This document shows, piece after piece, positions 1-12,119 of a stretch of DNA of 64,000 bases (the first letter of the stretch is position 1; every line of letters begins with the position of its first letter). The stretch covers positions 248,001 through 312,000 of the forward strand of contig NZ_VCGX01000002.1 in NCBI RefSeq assembly GCF_007671655.1, read 5' to 3'. The notes beneath the pieces were generated by a model that saw only the letters and a program-made list of their open reading frames with translations, made no database searches and was not told the origin of the DNA. The DNA is from Marinobacter piscis (GTDB taxonomy: Bacteria > Pseudomonadota > Gammaproteobacteria > Pseudomonadales > Oleiphilaceae). The position numbers and the translations under genes are program-made.

Positions 1-2208
1 CAGGTAGACCGCTCGGAACTGGAAGATCTGCGAGAGCAGGAGGAAGTTCTCAATCTGCAACGGGAAGAGGCATCCGAACGCATTGAGAGGGTTCAGGAGG
101 AACTCCGGAATGCGCGGCATAGTCAGCGTGAAACCGAACATAAGCTGGCGCAGGCTCAGCAGCGAGTGCAGAGCCTGCAAGCAGCACTGGAATCCCAGCA
201 ATCCCTGTTATCCGAGCAGATGGGCGGACACAATAACGCTCTGCAGTCCTGGCTCGCGGAACATGGGCTTGGCGAGCTTCCCCGTCTTGCAGGCGAGCTG
301 GAAATAGAGTCCGGATGGGAGTTTGCGCTGGAGCAGGTGATCGGCCGTTTCAGCCAGGGGCTTCTGGCTCCGGACCTGGGGGCGCTTTCCCGGGCTGTGC
401 AGACAGCACCTGAAGGGCTGGTTCTGGTTGCATCACCTACGGATGCAGAAACAGAGTCGGCAGCCGGGGAGCTGGCAGCCAAGGTAACCGGGATCGGTCC
501 GCTCAGGTCCTTGCTGGCGGGGATCGATACGGCGGAGTCTGTGCACGAAGCCATGGCACAGCGGGAGTATCTGGAAGAAGGCCAGAGCCTGATTACCCGT
601 GAAGGAGTCTGGGTTGCACGGGGCTGGGTGCTGATGCCGGATTCTGATACCGGCCAGGTTGGCGTTATCGAGCGACAGAAAAAAGTCTCTGAGCTGACCG
701 GGCAGCTGGCGCTGGCAGAAGAAAATCTGGAAGAAGTGAAAGCCGTTAGCGAAACACTTCAGGAGCGAACTGAAAGGGCTGAGGCAGATAAAGAGGACGC
801 TCAGGCCCGATTAAGCGAAACAGACCGCAAGCTCAGCAAACTGGCCTCCGACATCAGTGGTCTCAGTGCCCGTGCCGAGCAGATAGAGGCACGGCTTGCA
901 CAGATTCACGAAGATGTATCAGACATAACACAGCGCCTGGAGACCCATCAGGAAGATCTTGGCATTACCCGGGAGGAATGGCAGCAGGCACTGGCGTTGA
1001 CCGAAGACAGTGATGAGGAAAAAGAGCGCTTGCTCGAACAGCGGGACACGCTGAGAGAGAGGCTGGATGGCCTGCGCCAGCAAGCCCGTCACGACCGGGA
1101 TCACGCACATCAGTTGCAGTTACAGTTGCAGACACTCACCAGTCAGCGGGAGGCTCTGAGTCAGACCCTCGACCGCTCCCGGTTGCAGAAAGAGCGACTG
1201 GAAGAGCGCCTGGAAATGCTCAGAGAATCGCGTGAAAGTGCTGAAGAACCCATTGAAGATCTTCAGATGCAGCTTGAAGGGCTGCTTGATCGCCGTGTAG
1301 CGGAAGAGGAGAAGCTTGGCCAGGCCCGGGATGCTCTGGAGGAAATTGACCGTGATGTGCGGGAAAAAGAGCAGGGCAGAAGCCGCACAGATCAACGGAT
1401 TCAGGAAGTCCGTGCAACCCTGGAAAAACTGAAAATGGAATCTCAGGCGCTCGAGATCCGTTCTGGTAATCATCTTGAGCAGCTTGAAGAGCTCGATGTA
1501 AAACTACAGGACGTGTTATCACAGTTGCCTGACAATGCCAGTCAGGAAGAATGGGCTGACGAGCTGGAAAAAATTGGAAGAAGGGTTCAGCGACTGGGCG
1601 CCATTAACCTGGCCGCGATTGAGGAGTACCAGGTTCAGAGTGAGCGGAAAACCTATCTCGACAGTCAGTACGATGACCTGACCGAGGCGCTTGAAACCCT
1701 GGATGCGGCCATCCGGAAAATCGACCGTGAGACCCGCCAGCGCTTCCGCGAAACCTTTGATCAGGTAAACAGCGGCCTTCAGGCACTGTTCCCGAAAGTG
1801 TTTGGTGGGGGTAACGCGTCACTGGAACTGACCGGCGAAGACCTTCTGGAAACCGGTGTCGCCATTATGGCCCGCCCCCCGGGGAAAAAGAACAGCACCA
1901 TTCATCTGTTGTCCGGTGGCGAGAAAGCGCTGACTGCCATCGCACTGGTATTCTCCATTTTTCAGCTTAACCCGGCGCCCTTCTGTATGCTTGATGAGGT
2001 TGATGCGCCTCTGGATGATGCGAACGTAGGCCGCTACGCCAACCTGGTTAAGGAAATGTCAAAACAGGTACAATTTATTTATATAACCCATAACAAGATC
2101 GCCATGGAAATGGCCGATCAACTGATGGGGGTTACGATGCACGAGCCCGGATGTTCGCGCTTGGTAACGGTCGATGTGGAGGAAGCCGCAGCACTGGCCG
2201 AGGCGTAA
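1..2208 (+). CDS. smc: Chromosome segregation ATPase SMC, C-terminal part (5' end outside window)
   Basis: The reading frame is open from base 1, so the gene enters from the left; 735 codons are visible. SMC dimers bind and organise DNA in chromosome condensation and segregation. Visible parts in order are the end of the first coiled coil, the globular hinge (about residues 75-210 of this fragment), a long Glu/Arg/Gln-rich second coiled coil, and the C-terminal ATPase lobe. That lobe has the ABC signature LSGGEKALTA (about residue 638), Walker B with D-loop (FCMLDEVDAPLDD) and the switch His in ITHNK. Walker A lies outside the window. The gene is followed 147 bases later by zipA, a usual gammaproteobacterial neighbour. 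The family is secure. Confidence 0.97.
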   Translation, partial: QVDRSELEDLREQEEVLNLQREEASERIERVQEELRNARHSQRETEHKLAQAQQRVQSLQAALESQQSLLSEQMGGHNNALQSWLAEHGLGELPRLAGELEIESGWEFALEQVIGRFSQGLLAPDLGALSRAVQTAPEGLVLVASPTDAETESAAGELAAKVTGIGPLRSLLAGIDTAESVHEAMAQREYLEEGQSLITREGVWVARGWVLMPDSDTGQVGVIERQKKVSELTGQLALAEENLEEVKAVSETLQERTERAEADKEDAQARLSETDRKLSKLASDISGLSARAEQIEARLAQIHEDVSDITQRLETHQEDLGITREEWQQALALTEDSDEEKERLLEQRDTLRERLDGLRQQARHDRDHAHQLQLQLQTLTSQREALSQTLDRSRLQKERLEERLEMLRESRESAEEPIEDLQMQLEGLLDRRVAEEEKLGQARDALEEIDRDVREKEQGRSRTDQRIQEVRATLEKLKMESQALEIRSGNHLEQLEELDVKLQDVLSQLPDNASQEEWADELEKIGRRVQRLGAINLAAIEEYQVQSERKTYLDSQYDDLTEALETLDAAIRKIDRETRQRFRETFDQVNSGLQALFPKVFGGGNASLELTGEDLLETGVAIMARPPGKKNSTIHLLSGGEKALTAIALVFSIFQLNPAPFCMLDEVDAPLDDANVGRYANLVKEMSKQVQFIYITHNKIAMEMADQLMGVTMHEPGCSRLVTVDVEEAAALAEA

Positions 2209-2355
2209 AAAACAACGGCTCAGAAAATCATCAACCATGACAAAAAGGCCATGTGAAGCGGCTTTGCGTTGTATTCAGGCCGTGCTTTTTTTAGAGTATC
2301 ACGCGGAGCCCCCAATTCGCTCCCGGATCTGATCTGTAAACAGGACAGCAGAATT

Positions 2356-3345
2356 ATGTCACTAAGGGAATGGTTAATAGCCATCGGTACCCTGGTTATC
2401 ATCGGTATTGTCATTGACGGTTTAAGACGTATGCATCGTGCCCGCAAGGAGTCCAGTGCGATTTCTTCCGGAATGGGTGCCGATGATCTGCAAGAGTCGT
2501 CGCCACTGGATGACGACCATAACCCTGAGCTTCCGAACGGTGGAGCGAGGAGCATATCAAAAGATTCTCTGGAGGAGCGTGGCTACGTTCGACGTGCAGA
2601 AAAATCTTCTGCCCGCACGCCGCAACAGAAGCCGACCCGACCCGTGCACGAGCCTGCCCGCGCCCCCTCTTTTGTCGAAGAAGAGGGCGGAGCAACTGGC
2701 TTTGATGACGAGGTTGAAACTGAAGAAACGGGCCTTTCTTCTTTCCAGGAGAACGAACCCATCGCCGATACCGGCTGGGGCGCAGAAAGTGAGGACCCGG
2801 AGTTCCCGGAAGAAAATTCGGACGAGCCGGTAAATGTTGAAGAAGATACCGCCCGGCGCGAGCCCCTGGAAACAGGCCGGGAACAACCATTAGCTGGCGC
2901 TAACCGTCCCGAAGCCCGGGAAGTCATTGTGATTAACGTGCTTGCCCGCCAGGGAGAAGAGTTCAGTGGAACAGCATTACAGAAGCTGTTTGAAGCCTGT
3001 GGTCTGGAACACGGTGATATGAAGATTTACCATCGCCATGAAGCCGAGGACACCACAACACCGGTACAGTTCAGCGTTGCTAATGCTGTGGAACCAGGCA
3101 CATTTGTGCCGGATAATGTTGCCGCTATGACAACACCGGGGATCAGCTTCTTTATGAGCCTGCCCGGGCCCACCAACGCCATGCAGGCGTTTGATTTCAT
3201 GTATGAGACAGCACAGTGTGTTGTGCGCAACCTGGGCGGCGAGCTGAAGGATGAACGCCGCAGCGTTATGACAGCCCAGACAGTTGAACATTGCCGGCAA
3301 CGTATACGTGAGTTTGAACGCAAACAGCGGTCCCCGCGCTACTGA
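2356..3345 (+). CDS. zipA: Cell division protein ZipA
   Basis: ZipA is an inner-membrane protein that tethers FtsZ at the division site. I place the start at ATG 2356 because it gives the expected N-terminal membrane anchor at once (MSLREWLIAIGTLVIIGIV); the frame is open further upstream but codes for nothing family-like. The product is 329 residues: one membrane segment (about 4-22), a basic stretch, an acidic low-complexity linker (25-185) and the C-terminal FtsZ-binding domain (about 187-325), which contains the GISFFMSLPGP strand typical of the family. It sits between smc and ligA, the common gammaproteobacterial order. Confidence 0.95.
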   Translation: MSLREWLIAIGTLVIIGIVIDGLRRMHRARKESSAISSGMGADDLQESSPLDDDHNPELPNGGARSISKDSLEERGYVRRAEKSSARTPQQKPTRPVHEPARAPSFVEEEGGATGFDDEVETEETGLSSFQENEPIADTGWGAESEDPEFPEENSDEPVNVEEDTARREPLETGREQPLAGANRPEAREVIVINVLARQGEEFSGTALQKLFEACGLEHGDMKIYHRHEAEDTTTPVQFSVANAVEPGTFVPDNVAAMTTPGISFFMSLPGPTNAMQAFDFMYETAQCVVRNLGGELKDERRSVMTAQTVEHCRQRIREFERKQRSPRY

Positions 3346-3373
3346 GGCCACCGGGATCAGGACTGAAACAGCA

Positions 3374-3401
3374 ATGCCCGGATCATTCCGGGCATTTTTT
3401 T
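3374..3401 (+). terminator. Rho-independent terminator after zipA
   Basis: A perfect 9-bp stem (ATGCCCGGA with TCCGGGCAT) around a 4-base loop is followed by a run of seven T. It lies 28 bases after the zipA stop and ends about 20 bases before ligA, so smc-zipA transcription probably ends here and ligA would need read-through or its own promoter. Confidence 0.85.
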
Positions 3402-3410
3402 GATAGCTGA

Positions 3411-5453
<2,043 letters not shown>

Positions 5454-5472
5454 CGTCGGGCGGGCCGGCGAA

Positions 5473-5490
5473 TCTGCGAACTCGCGCAGA
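5473..5490 (+). terminator. Possible weak terminator after ligA
   Basis: A perfect 6-bp hairpin (TCTGCG with CGCAGA, 6-base loop) starts 20 bases after the ligA stop. Only a short T run follows a few bases later, so it may be a weak terminator or just a stable hairpin. Confidence 0.3.
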
Positions 5491-5561
5491 TACCCCGTTT
5501 TCGAAACTGGTTAACATGGCATCCATTGCCATAACAACAATGTTCTGAAACGGATTATTTC

Positions 5562-8309
5562 ATGCGTGCCAAGCTGGTTTTTCGTCCCGCCATTTCCAGA
5601 CACCTGGCTACAGCCACGGTGTTACTGTTCACCTTTATTATAGCCGGCTGTAAAACCGAGAAAGATCCGGACCAGCCAACCATTCTGGGCGCGACGCCAG
5701 GCACAGCGTATCTGGGCGTAGAATATTACTATAATTTTGGTGCTTATGGTGGCGAGAGCATCCTCGACTACAGTCTGACCAATGCGCCACCCTGGCTGGC
5801 ACTGGAAGACACCAGCAATAAAGCCCGCCAGGGTATCATTATGCGGGGCGTACCAGGTTTGACCGGCGGCGCACGCGGTGATGCTGATCTGGGCGAGTAC
5901 ACAGACATCAATATTGTCACCACCGACGGTGACATGGCCGGGTTCCAGTCCTTCGATATTAAAGTTAAGCGCAACCCTCTTTCGCTTGAAGCAGACACCT
6001 TTATCGAAGGTGCATCCTCAACCATACCCAACTCCCGCAGGACGCAATGTGAATTGCCTGATCTGGAAACCCAGGGGCAACACAGCTTCAGCATCAACGA
6101 ATACGATAACGAAGGAAAAAACTCAGGGACCAAGGTAGTTTCTTTTCCTACGCGGCCGGTTTTTGTGAAAGTGGTGCTGGATCAGCCATCGGTCACCCGG
6201 GTAGCCGTTGCGTTTGAGCTCACCTCGGACTATGACCCCCGGAACTGTGATCCGGGTGAGAGCGAGGGAAGTCAAAAGTGTGACCACAGTGAAGGCAATG
6301 CAGGTTTGGCAATACCTGGGAAGGACATAGTGGCACTGGCAAGTGGTGATGAAGAGCAAGGTGTTTCCACCCTTCAGGCTCCCTCCTATCTGACCTATCG
6401 CGATGACGGCCTGGGTGGTGTTATTACCCTCGAGCCGGGTATCACAGAGTGCTACATCCGCCTGGAAGTGGTGGACGACAGCTTCCCCGAACCTGCGGAG
6501 GCAGCCTTCCTGAACCTTACGGAAGTGCGATCTGGTCTGGCCTCACTGGGGGAAAATGATACCGGGGCAAGTACGCGGTTGGTCATTAATGATAATGAGC
6601 CACGGGTGAGGTTTGAAACCATTAACGGTGGAACCCGGGCTGCTCAGACTATAGGCGATGCCCCTTTGTATGCTGCCCGATTGACAGGAAAGCGTGATGG
6701 AGAAATCAGGGCAAAGCTAGGAGAGGTGGAAGGTTCCACAGCCTCCATTGGCCAGGAGTTCCGCATCGGGTTGCCGGATGACAGCGGTCAGACAAATAAC
6801 AGCAACGAGTTAATATTTCCTGAGGGGGTCGACGAAGTTAAGTTCGAGGTCAGAATAGATAAAGCTTCCTATTCCAATACGGGGCTGAACGACCGCGTTA
6901 TTTTGTTGGGCTTGAATGAAAGCTATCAACTGGGTCGTGAAAATTATGCCAGGGCAGGGGACGGTGACCCGCTGAGAATAAGCATTAATGAAATGACCCA
7001 TCCGCTGGATGTGGCGGGGCAAGAGGATTTTAAGGTAACAGACCTCGCCGTGGGTCATGACGGCAGACTGTTTGTAGCCGGTTACCTCCCGAGTGAGAAT
7101 AATAGCGTCCAGCTACGCATTTTCAATCAAAAAGGAGAGTCGGTTCAGACGCTGAAGGTATCGTCAGGGGGCGAGACTTTATCCGAGCCTGATCCTGTTG
7201 TTGGTTTCACAAAGCGCGAGATTGCAGAAGGGAGGGTTACACACCATCGCTTCGAGTTGGTGGTAGCTTATAACACGGATGAGCCAGTTACCGGCAGCAC
7301 CGAGGCAGGTGCTCAGAACATTGCTGCTGCTCTGTACCACTATGGAGATGCAGAGCGCTATGTCGAAACCTGGTCTTCGCCGTTACGCACCGGCACAGCG
7401 GGCAAGGATGTTGTTCGCTGGGCGGGCATAGCAGCAAGCGGATATGTGGTGCTTGCAGGTGAGACTAATGGCACCTGGCCCGGGCAAAGGTCAGCCGGTG
7501 GTGTCGACAGTTTCCTCCAACGCATTGACTCACTGCCTGAAAAGGATACTGACGGAGAGGGAGTTGAGCCAGAAATAAAATGGACGCGCCAGACCGGCTC
7601 TTCCAGTGATGACCATGTTGCAGGTGCCAGCACGACAGGTACCAGCCCGTTACTGTTTGGCTCCGCCGCAGGGCAGGTTAACGGTGAACCTTCCTTGGGA
7701 GGTGAAGATGCCTATTTTTACACCACTGCATCGGGGAGTGGGCCTTTGACTGTGTACCAGCGCGGCACAGAGGGGGATGAACAGATCACCGATGGGTTGG
7801 TAAAAGGCAGTACGCTGTGGTTATTGGGCAACAGTACGCATACTTATACAGTAACGGCAGGTCCCGATGACAATCTTGCGCTGACAAGTTCAGGCAGTGA
7901 CAGCCAGGGCGGATTTGTTCTGGGCTACACAGCCGGCGGCAAGGTTATCAGGGCATTGAATCTGGACGACGCGGCGGACAGCTCCAGGGAAACATTTGCA
8001 GCGCTTACCAGTTTTGCCGGTGATTTGATTGCTGCCGGCAGTACGGATGGAGCGTTTACCGCTAATGGGGTTGCCGATGGTTCCATTTCAGGCATAGTCA
8101 CTCGGATATCACTGACACCAGATGTCGAGCCGGACGCACAAGAGCCCGTGTTCCGGAATCAGTGGCGTTACCAGTTGGACGGCGAGACAGACATCATCCG
8201 CCTTGGTAACTATCGGGACGACAAAGTGGTGGCCTTGGCTCGCGAAGGCGAAAGCTGGAAAATCCTCCTGTTCAGCCCGGAAGGCCGGCTTTTAAACTCG
8301 CCAAATTAA
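5562..8309 (+). CDS. Large secreted lipoprotein with Ig-like, Calx-beta-like and beta-propeller-like regions
   Basis: The 915-residue product begins with a lipoprotein signal peptide whose lipobox IIAGC gives Cys30 as the lipidated residue; no Asp follows the Cys, so outer-membrane placement is likely. Residues about 40-145 resemble a putative Ig/cadherin-like domain. Residues about 170-345 end in INDNEPRV, the usual close of a Calx-beta domain, and a second such domain may span 346-475. From about 485 to the end, repeated stretches (LAVGHDGRLFVAGY, GYVVLAGETNGTWPG, GDLIAAGSTDGAFTANG) look like SBBP-type beta-propeller blades. Two CxxxxxC-rich stretches near residues 226-240 could form disulfides. 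It stands alone; function is unknown, possibly surface binding. Confidence 0.8.
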   Translation: MRAKLVFRPAISRHLATATVLLFTFIIAGCKTEKDPDQPTILGATPGTAYLGVEYYYNFGAYGGESILDYSLTNAPPWLALEDTSNKARQGIIMRGVPGLTGGARGDADLGEYTDINIVTTDGDMAGFQSFDIKVKRNPLSLEADTFIEGASSTIPNSRRTQCELPDLETQGQHSFSINEYDNEGKNSGTKVVSFPTRPVFVKVVLDQPSVTRVAVAFELTSDYDPRNCDPGESEGSQKCDHSEGNAGLAIPGKDIVALASGDEEQGVSTLQAPSYLTYRDDGLGGVITLEPGITECYIRLEVVDDSFPEPAEAAFLNLTEVRSGLASLGENDTGASTRLVINDNEPRVRFETINGGTRAAQTIGDAPLYAARLTGKRDGEIRAKLGEVEGSTASIGQEFRIGLPDDSGQTNNSNELIFPEGVDEVKFEVRIDKASYSNTGLNDRVILLGLNESYQLGRENYARAGDGDPLRISINEMTHPLDVAGQEDFKVTDLAVGHDGRLFVAGYLPSENNSVQLRIFNQKGESVQTLKVSSGGETLSEPDPVVGFTKREIAEGRVTHHRFELVVAYNTDEPVTGSTEAGAQNIAAALYHYGDAERYVETWSSPLRTGTAGKDVVRWAGIAASGYVVLAGETNGTWPGQRSAGGVDSFLQRIDSLPEKDTDGEGVEPEIKWTRQTGSSSDDHVAGASTTGTSPLLFGSAAGQVNGEPSLGGEDAYFYTTASGSGPLTVYQRGTEGDEQITDGLVKGSTLWLLGNSTHTYTVTAGPDDNLALTSSGSDSQGGFVLGYTAGGKVIRALNLDDAADSSRETFAALTSFAGDLIAAGSTDGAFTANGVADGSISGIVTRISLTPDVEPDAQEPVFRNQWRYQLDGETDIIRLGNYRDDKVVALAREGESWKILLFSPEGRLLNSPN

Positions 8310-8321
8310 TACCAGCCGCTC

Positions 8322-8948
8322 TTAAACACGGCCTTGCTGTTCCGACCTGGCATAAAGCCGCAGATAATCTGTGCTTGTGACAACGCCTGCCGGGAAGGCC
8401 TGGGCATCCATAACCAGAGCGGCATTAAGCTGGTGGGCCAGCATCAGTCTGGCAAGCTGATGCGCATCGGTTTCAGGGGTTGCGGTTAAAAATGCCGGTA
8501 ATTCAATGTGAGTCAGTATGGATGTATAGGGATTGGCCGTATGCTCATAGAGCCAGCCTAACAACCACTGCTGTGACAAAAGCCCGGCGACATTGTCTTC
8601 AGCCATCACCACCAGATGGTTGGTGTCATGCTCCTTCATTAAAGTGATCGCGTCTGCAATGGTTGCAGTGGCCTGCACAACCTGGAGCGTTGGCGAGTAG
8701 ATCGACGAAATTGGCAAGTAGGGTCGCTGAGCCTTACGCTCGCCTGCGGCCGCACCATATTCTTCAAGAGCCCGGGTTCGCTCAGAATGAAGGGCTGACT
8801 GAAGCTCTGCATCCGTTGCTTCACTATATTCCGGATTAACCGGCGCAGACCCAACAAGCTGACTGACATCGCCCACGCGGCGCCTGCCGTGTACTTCCGG
8901 CATTCGTGTGCCGACCGGCCGGCCCGGCTCGCTGACATGAATGGACAC
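8322..8948 (-). CDS. CBS-domain protein
   Basis: This 208-residue protein has a disordered N-terminal third and then a pair of CBS motifs (about residues 75-200), for example the strand-helix units around NHLVVMAEDNVAGLLSQ and AALVMDAQAFPAGVVTSTDY. CBS pairs bind adenine nucleotides and usually act as energy or redox sensors. No catalytic domain is attached, so the partner is unknown. It converges on the lipoprotein gene with only 12 bases between the stops. Confidence 0.75.
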   Translation of the reverse strand: MSIHVSEPGRPVGTRMPEVHGRRRVGDVSQLVGSAPVNPEYSEATDAELQSALHSERTRALEEYGAAAGERKAQRPYLPISSIYSPTLQVVQATATIADAITLMKEHDTNHLVVMAEDNVAGLLSQQWLLGWLYEHTANPYTSILTHIELPAFLTATPETDAHQLARLMLAHQLNAALVMDAQAFPAGVVTSTDYLRLYARSEQQGRV

Positions 8949-9022
8949 TTGGCATACCCTCAGTAAACATTGTTATCAGACAGGCTATCGGCATCTGGGC
9001 CAAAAACATTAACAATAATTGG

Positions 9023-10957
9023 CTATTTGTTTGCTGTTCGCAGCCGGTGCATACGTCGGGTTGCTACCCGTTTAATCAGGGAAGCCGGCAAGGCGAGGGG
9101 TTGCCCCGAGATTTTATCAGCCAGAAACTCTGCAAGCAGTGGCGCATAGGTAAGACCTTTGCTGCCCAGCCCGGTCAGCAAATATAGGCCGTCCGTCGGT
9201 GTTCCTTCGCTATCGTAAAACTGCCCGGCAACAGGTTGATAATCGTGGGTTGTGCAACGGAACCCTGCGCGCCCCTCTAGCTGTTCTGGCTCGATAGCCG
9301 CTGCTTTGTCCGAAGGCAGCACTGCCGGAACCATGGCCGAAAGAGCATGCAGGTTTTCCTGATGGCTCTCAGCCGTTGGCTCAGGGGTGTTATCGTGCAG
9401 GTCGAACGTGGCGCCCATAACCGCCTGCCGCTGGTTCTCGATAGTGTAAAAAGGATTCAGGTAGCGTGCGCCACAGATAACGGCCCGCGGGTTGGCGGAT
9501 AATATGTCCGGGAGATGAGTTACCTGTCCGCGAATGGCCTTGAAGCGGAGACGGTTCTGGCCGGGTATGACTTCGGGCGTCTTGTGGCCAGCGCAGATCA
9601 CCACGGAATCTGTGTAAACAGGTGCATGTTCGGGTGTATCTCCAGACAGACGCCATTGGCCATCAGACTGGCTCATCTGTGTGACAGGGAAGTTATAGAC
9701 CATTTGAATGGCCGGATGGGTGCTAAGCATTCTGCAAAGCTCAGCCGGTTCCAGCCAGCCACTGCGGGGAAACCAGAGCCCGCCACTGCTCAGGGGTATC
9801 CCGGCCTGTATTTCAGCTGCTTTTTTGGTGACCGGGTACAGGATGTCTTCCGGATACTGGTTGCGGCTGATAAAACGGCGTTGGCGATCCTCCTCGCTGC
9901 TGTTCCACGCCAACTGTAACAGGCCCGTCCGATGCCAGAACTCACCGCCATTAGTCTCATAGTAACGCTGGCTGAACGTCAATGCAGACAGTGCAAACTC
10001 AGTCTGAGCATTAAACTCAACACCGAGCTTAACGTACAGGGCGCCCTGCAGGTTGCCTGAGGCAGCTGCACCTGCCTGACTGGCAGAGTCGATGAGCGTA
10101 ACCGGGTAGCCCCGCTGAGCCAGGTTGTTTGCAAGCAGGCAGCCGGCAATTCCGGCTCCGACAATCGTTACAGATGGCGTGACGGTCTCTGTGGCTTTTG
10201 AAGACGGCAGGCTATCCGGCCAGAAAACCCCACTGAGCATATCCCGCTTGCGCCCATAGCCCTTGGTTTTTTGCATCTGAGCACCGGCACCTTGCAAAAG
10301 GCGGCGGATATAGCCAACAGCCGTAAAAGTGGCCAGCGTGGTACCCGGCTTGCTGTGCTGGCGGATGTGCTCCACTGCTGTTTCCTGCCAGGCGCCCGGG
10401 TTAACTGCGGGTGCAAACCCGTCCAGAAACCAGGCGTCAGCTTTGAATCTGAGATTGCTCCAGGCGTCGTTCAGGTCACCAAAATACAGGGTCAGCCGTA
10501 CTCTGCCACTACCCAGAACCAAACGATGAGCCCCCCGGACCAGGGGCGGGTAGTTGGCAATCAACTCGTGCGCAAGTTCTTTGAGTTCAGGCCAGAATGA
10601 AAGGGCTTTTTCCAGGTCTTGCGGTGTGAGTGGGAAGCGCTCTGCTGAAATGAAGTGCAGGGTCGCCGCGTGAGATGGCCCATAGGAACTCCAGGCTTGC
10701 CACGTCGCGAGAAAGTTCAGGCCTGTGCCAAACCCATTCTCTGCCACCACAAACGCACCCGCTTCCGGAACCGTCGCAAAGCGTACCGGAAGGTTATTAT
10801 GGTCGATAAACACGTAGCGGGACTCTTCCAGACCGTTTTCCCGGCTGAAATAAATATCACCGAACTGTTTTGATTCGGGTACACCCTCATGCCACTCCAG
10901 ATCCGCCGGTTCTATCGAGGGAAGGGGGGAGGAAGGCAGCGTATTTGCAGGTTGCAT
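9023..10957 (-). CDS. mnmC: Bifunctional tRNA 5-methylaminomethyl-2-thiouridine synthase MnmC
   Basis: MnmC completes the mnm5s2U34 modification of tRNA. The N-terminal half (about 1-240) is the SAM-dependent methyltransferase, with GFGTGLNFL as its SAM loop and the DGFAPAVNPG motif. The C-terminal half is an FAD oxidase opening with IVGAGIAGCLLAN. I chose ATG 10957, giving 644 residues; the longer ORF starts at 10990 inside ppiA and would add 11 unrelated residues. The gene begins 7 bases after the ppiA stop, so the two are probably co-transcribed. Both enzymatic halves look complete. Confidence 0.93.
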   Translation of the reverse strand: MQPANTLPSSPLPSIEPADLEWHEGVPESKQFGDIYFSRENGLEESRYVFIDHNNLPVRFATVPEAGAFVVAENGFGTGLNFLATWQAWSSYGPSHAATLHFISAERFPLTPQDLEKALSFWPELKELAHELIANYPPLVRGAHRLVLGSGRVRLTLYFGDLNDAWSNLRFKADAWFLDGFAPAVNPGAWQETAVEHIRQHSKPGTTLATFTAVGYIRRLLQGAGAQMQKTKGYGRKRDMLSGVFWPDSLPSSKATETVTPSVTIVGAGIAGCLLANNLAQRGYPVTLIDSASQAGAAASGNLQGALYVKLGVEFNAQTEFALSALTFSQRYYETNGGEFWHRTGLLQLAWNSSEEDRQRRFISRNQYPEDILYPVTKKAAEIQAGIPLSSGGLWFPRSGWLEPAELCRMLSTHPAIQMVYNFPVTQMSQSDGQWRLSGDTPEHAPVYTDSVVICAGHKTPEVIPGQNRLRFKAIRGQVTHLPDILSANPRAVICGARYLNPFYTIENQRQAVMGATFDLHDNTPEPTAESHQENLHALSAMVPAVLPSDKAAAIEPEQLEGRAGFRCTTHDYQPVAGQFYDSEGTPTDGLYLLTGLGSKGLTYAPLLAEFLADKISGQPLALPASLIKRVATRRMHRLRTANK

Positions 10958-10964
10958 CGGGTGA

Positions 10965-11576
10965 TTAATCAAGCACAGTAATGCTTTCAATGAGAATGGG
11001 GGTTACCGGTACATCAGCCATTCCCTTGGCGTGGGCTGTTTTTACGCCGGCAATCTCGTCTACCACGCCCATACCCGAAGTAACCTTCCCGAAAACGGCG
11101 TACCCGGCTCCGCGTACGCCTGCGTTCAGGAAATCATTGTCCGCAACGTTAATAAAAAACTGGGAGGTTGCAGAATCGGGCGCCTGAGTGCGGGCCATGG
11201 CAATGGTGCCCCGCAGGTTAGGAAGAGTGGGGGATGCCTCATTATCAATGGGAGAGCGGGTTTCCTTGCGTTTCATGCCTTTTGTGAAACCACCGCCCTG
11301 AATCATAAAGCCGGGAATAACGCGATGAAAAATTGTTCCCTCATAGAAACCGTTACGAGCATACTGCAAAAAGTTTTCAACGGTTTTGGGAGCCACATCC
11401 GGTCGCAGCTGCATTGTGATAGCCCCTTCGCTGGTTAGTACCCGCACCTTGGGTAAGTCAGCATTGGTGGTATCGTTACCGTTTTGGGCGTGTACCTGAA
11501 AGGGTAGAAGCGCCAGGCTGCACACAAGAAGTGTGGTCTGAATTATACGCCCTGACTTTTTCGGAAGATCTATCAT
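10965..11576 (-). CDS. ppiA: Periplasmic peptidyl-prolyl cis-trans isomerase, cyclophilin type
   Basis: This is a 203-residue cyclophilin with an N-terminal signal peptide ending near VHAQ (residues 1-31), so it should fold proline-containing proteins in the periplasm. Cyclophilin core motifs are all present: [22 protein letters not shown] and [13 protein letters not shown], matching PpiA of enteric bacteria closely. It lies upstream of and probably in one operon with mnmC. Confidence 0.92.
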   Translation of the reverse strand: MIDLPKKSGRIIQTTLLVCSLALLPFQVHAQNGNDTTNADLPKVRVLTSEGAITMQLRPDVAPKTVENFLQYARNGFYEGTIFHRVIPGFMIQGGGFTKGMKRKETRSPIDNEASPTLPNLRGTIAMARTQAPDSATSQFFINVADNDFLNAGVRGAGYAVFGKVTSGMGVVDEIAGVKTAHAKGMADVPVTPILIESITVLD

Positions 11577-11641
11577 TGTCTGGCTCTCTGTCTGTTCTGT
11601 TAGCCGTAAAGGGCCATTCTGCCAGAATCAGGGCGTATTAG

Positions 11642-12112
11642 TCAGGCGCTGGCGAGAACTGTACGGGATGAAACCGTTGTTTGCTGGCCTGATGCCCCGT
11701 AAAGCTTTTGTTGGCCAGAAGCACCGCGGAAAATGTCTGCAAGCCTGGTCAGGCGTTTTTGCAGGTGGCTTATAATGCGACCATTGTTTTCGTTGAGGGC
11801 ATGGCACTCTCGAAGCTTTGTGTCAGCTTCTTGCCATAGAGCATAAAGATCATCCAGACCGGCACTGCGAATAAACCGCGATGGGTCGCCACTGTTTTGT
11901 TGATAGCCCATGGCAACCAAAGCATGGATCTTTTGTTTCGCTCGTTCCCGGATTCCCCCAAGCAACTCATTTTTTTCCTGAGTCAGACTTTCCAGAACCC
12001 TGGAATCCGGGTCGGTCAGACAGTCTTTTTCTTTTTGCAGAACGTCAGCCAACACCTCGAGTTGCTGAATGTCCAGCCCCAGCAGGTTTCTTAGTTCATC
12101 GATTGCAGCCAT
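11642..12112 (-). CDS. flgN: Flagellar export chaperone FlgN
   Basis: FlgN is the chaperone for the hook-filament junction proteins FlgK and FlgL. The longest open frame starts at 12265, inside flgM, but ATG 12112 gives the family-like start MAAIDELRNLLG and lies 7 bases after the flgM stop. The 156-residue product is almost entirely helical with heptad-rich stretches (LEVLADVLQKEKDCL, ESLTQEKNELL) and a Gln/Ser-rich C-terminus, as in other FlgN proteins. Placement directly after flgM supports the call. Confidence 0.88.
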   Translation of the reverse strand: MAAIDELRNLLGLDIQQLEVLADVLQKEKDCLTDPDSRVLESLTQEKNELLGGIRERAKQKIHALVAMGYQQNSGDPSRFIRSAGLDDLYALWQEADTKLRECHALNENNGRIISHLQKRLTRLADIFRGASGQQKLYGASGQQTTVSSRTVLASA

Positions 12113-12119
12113 AGTTTTC

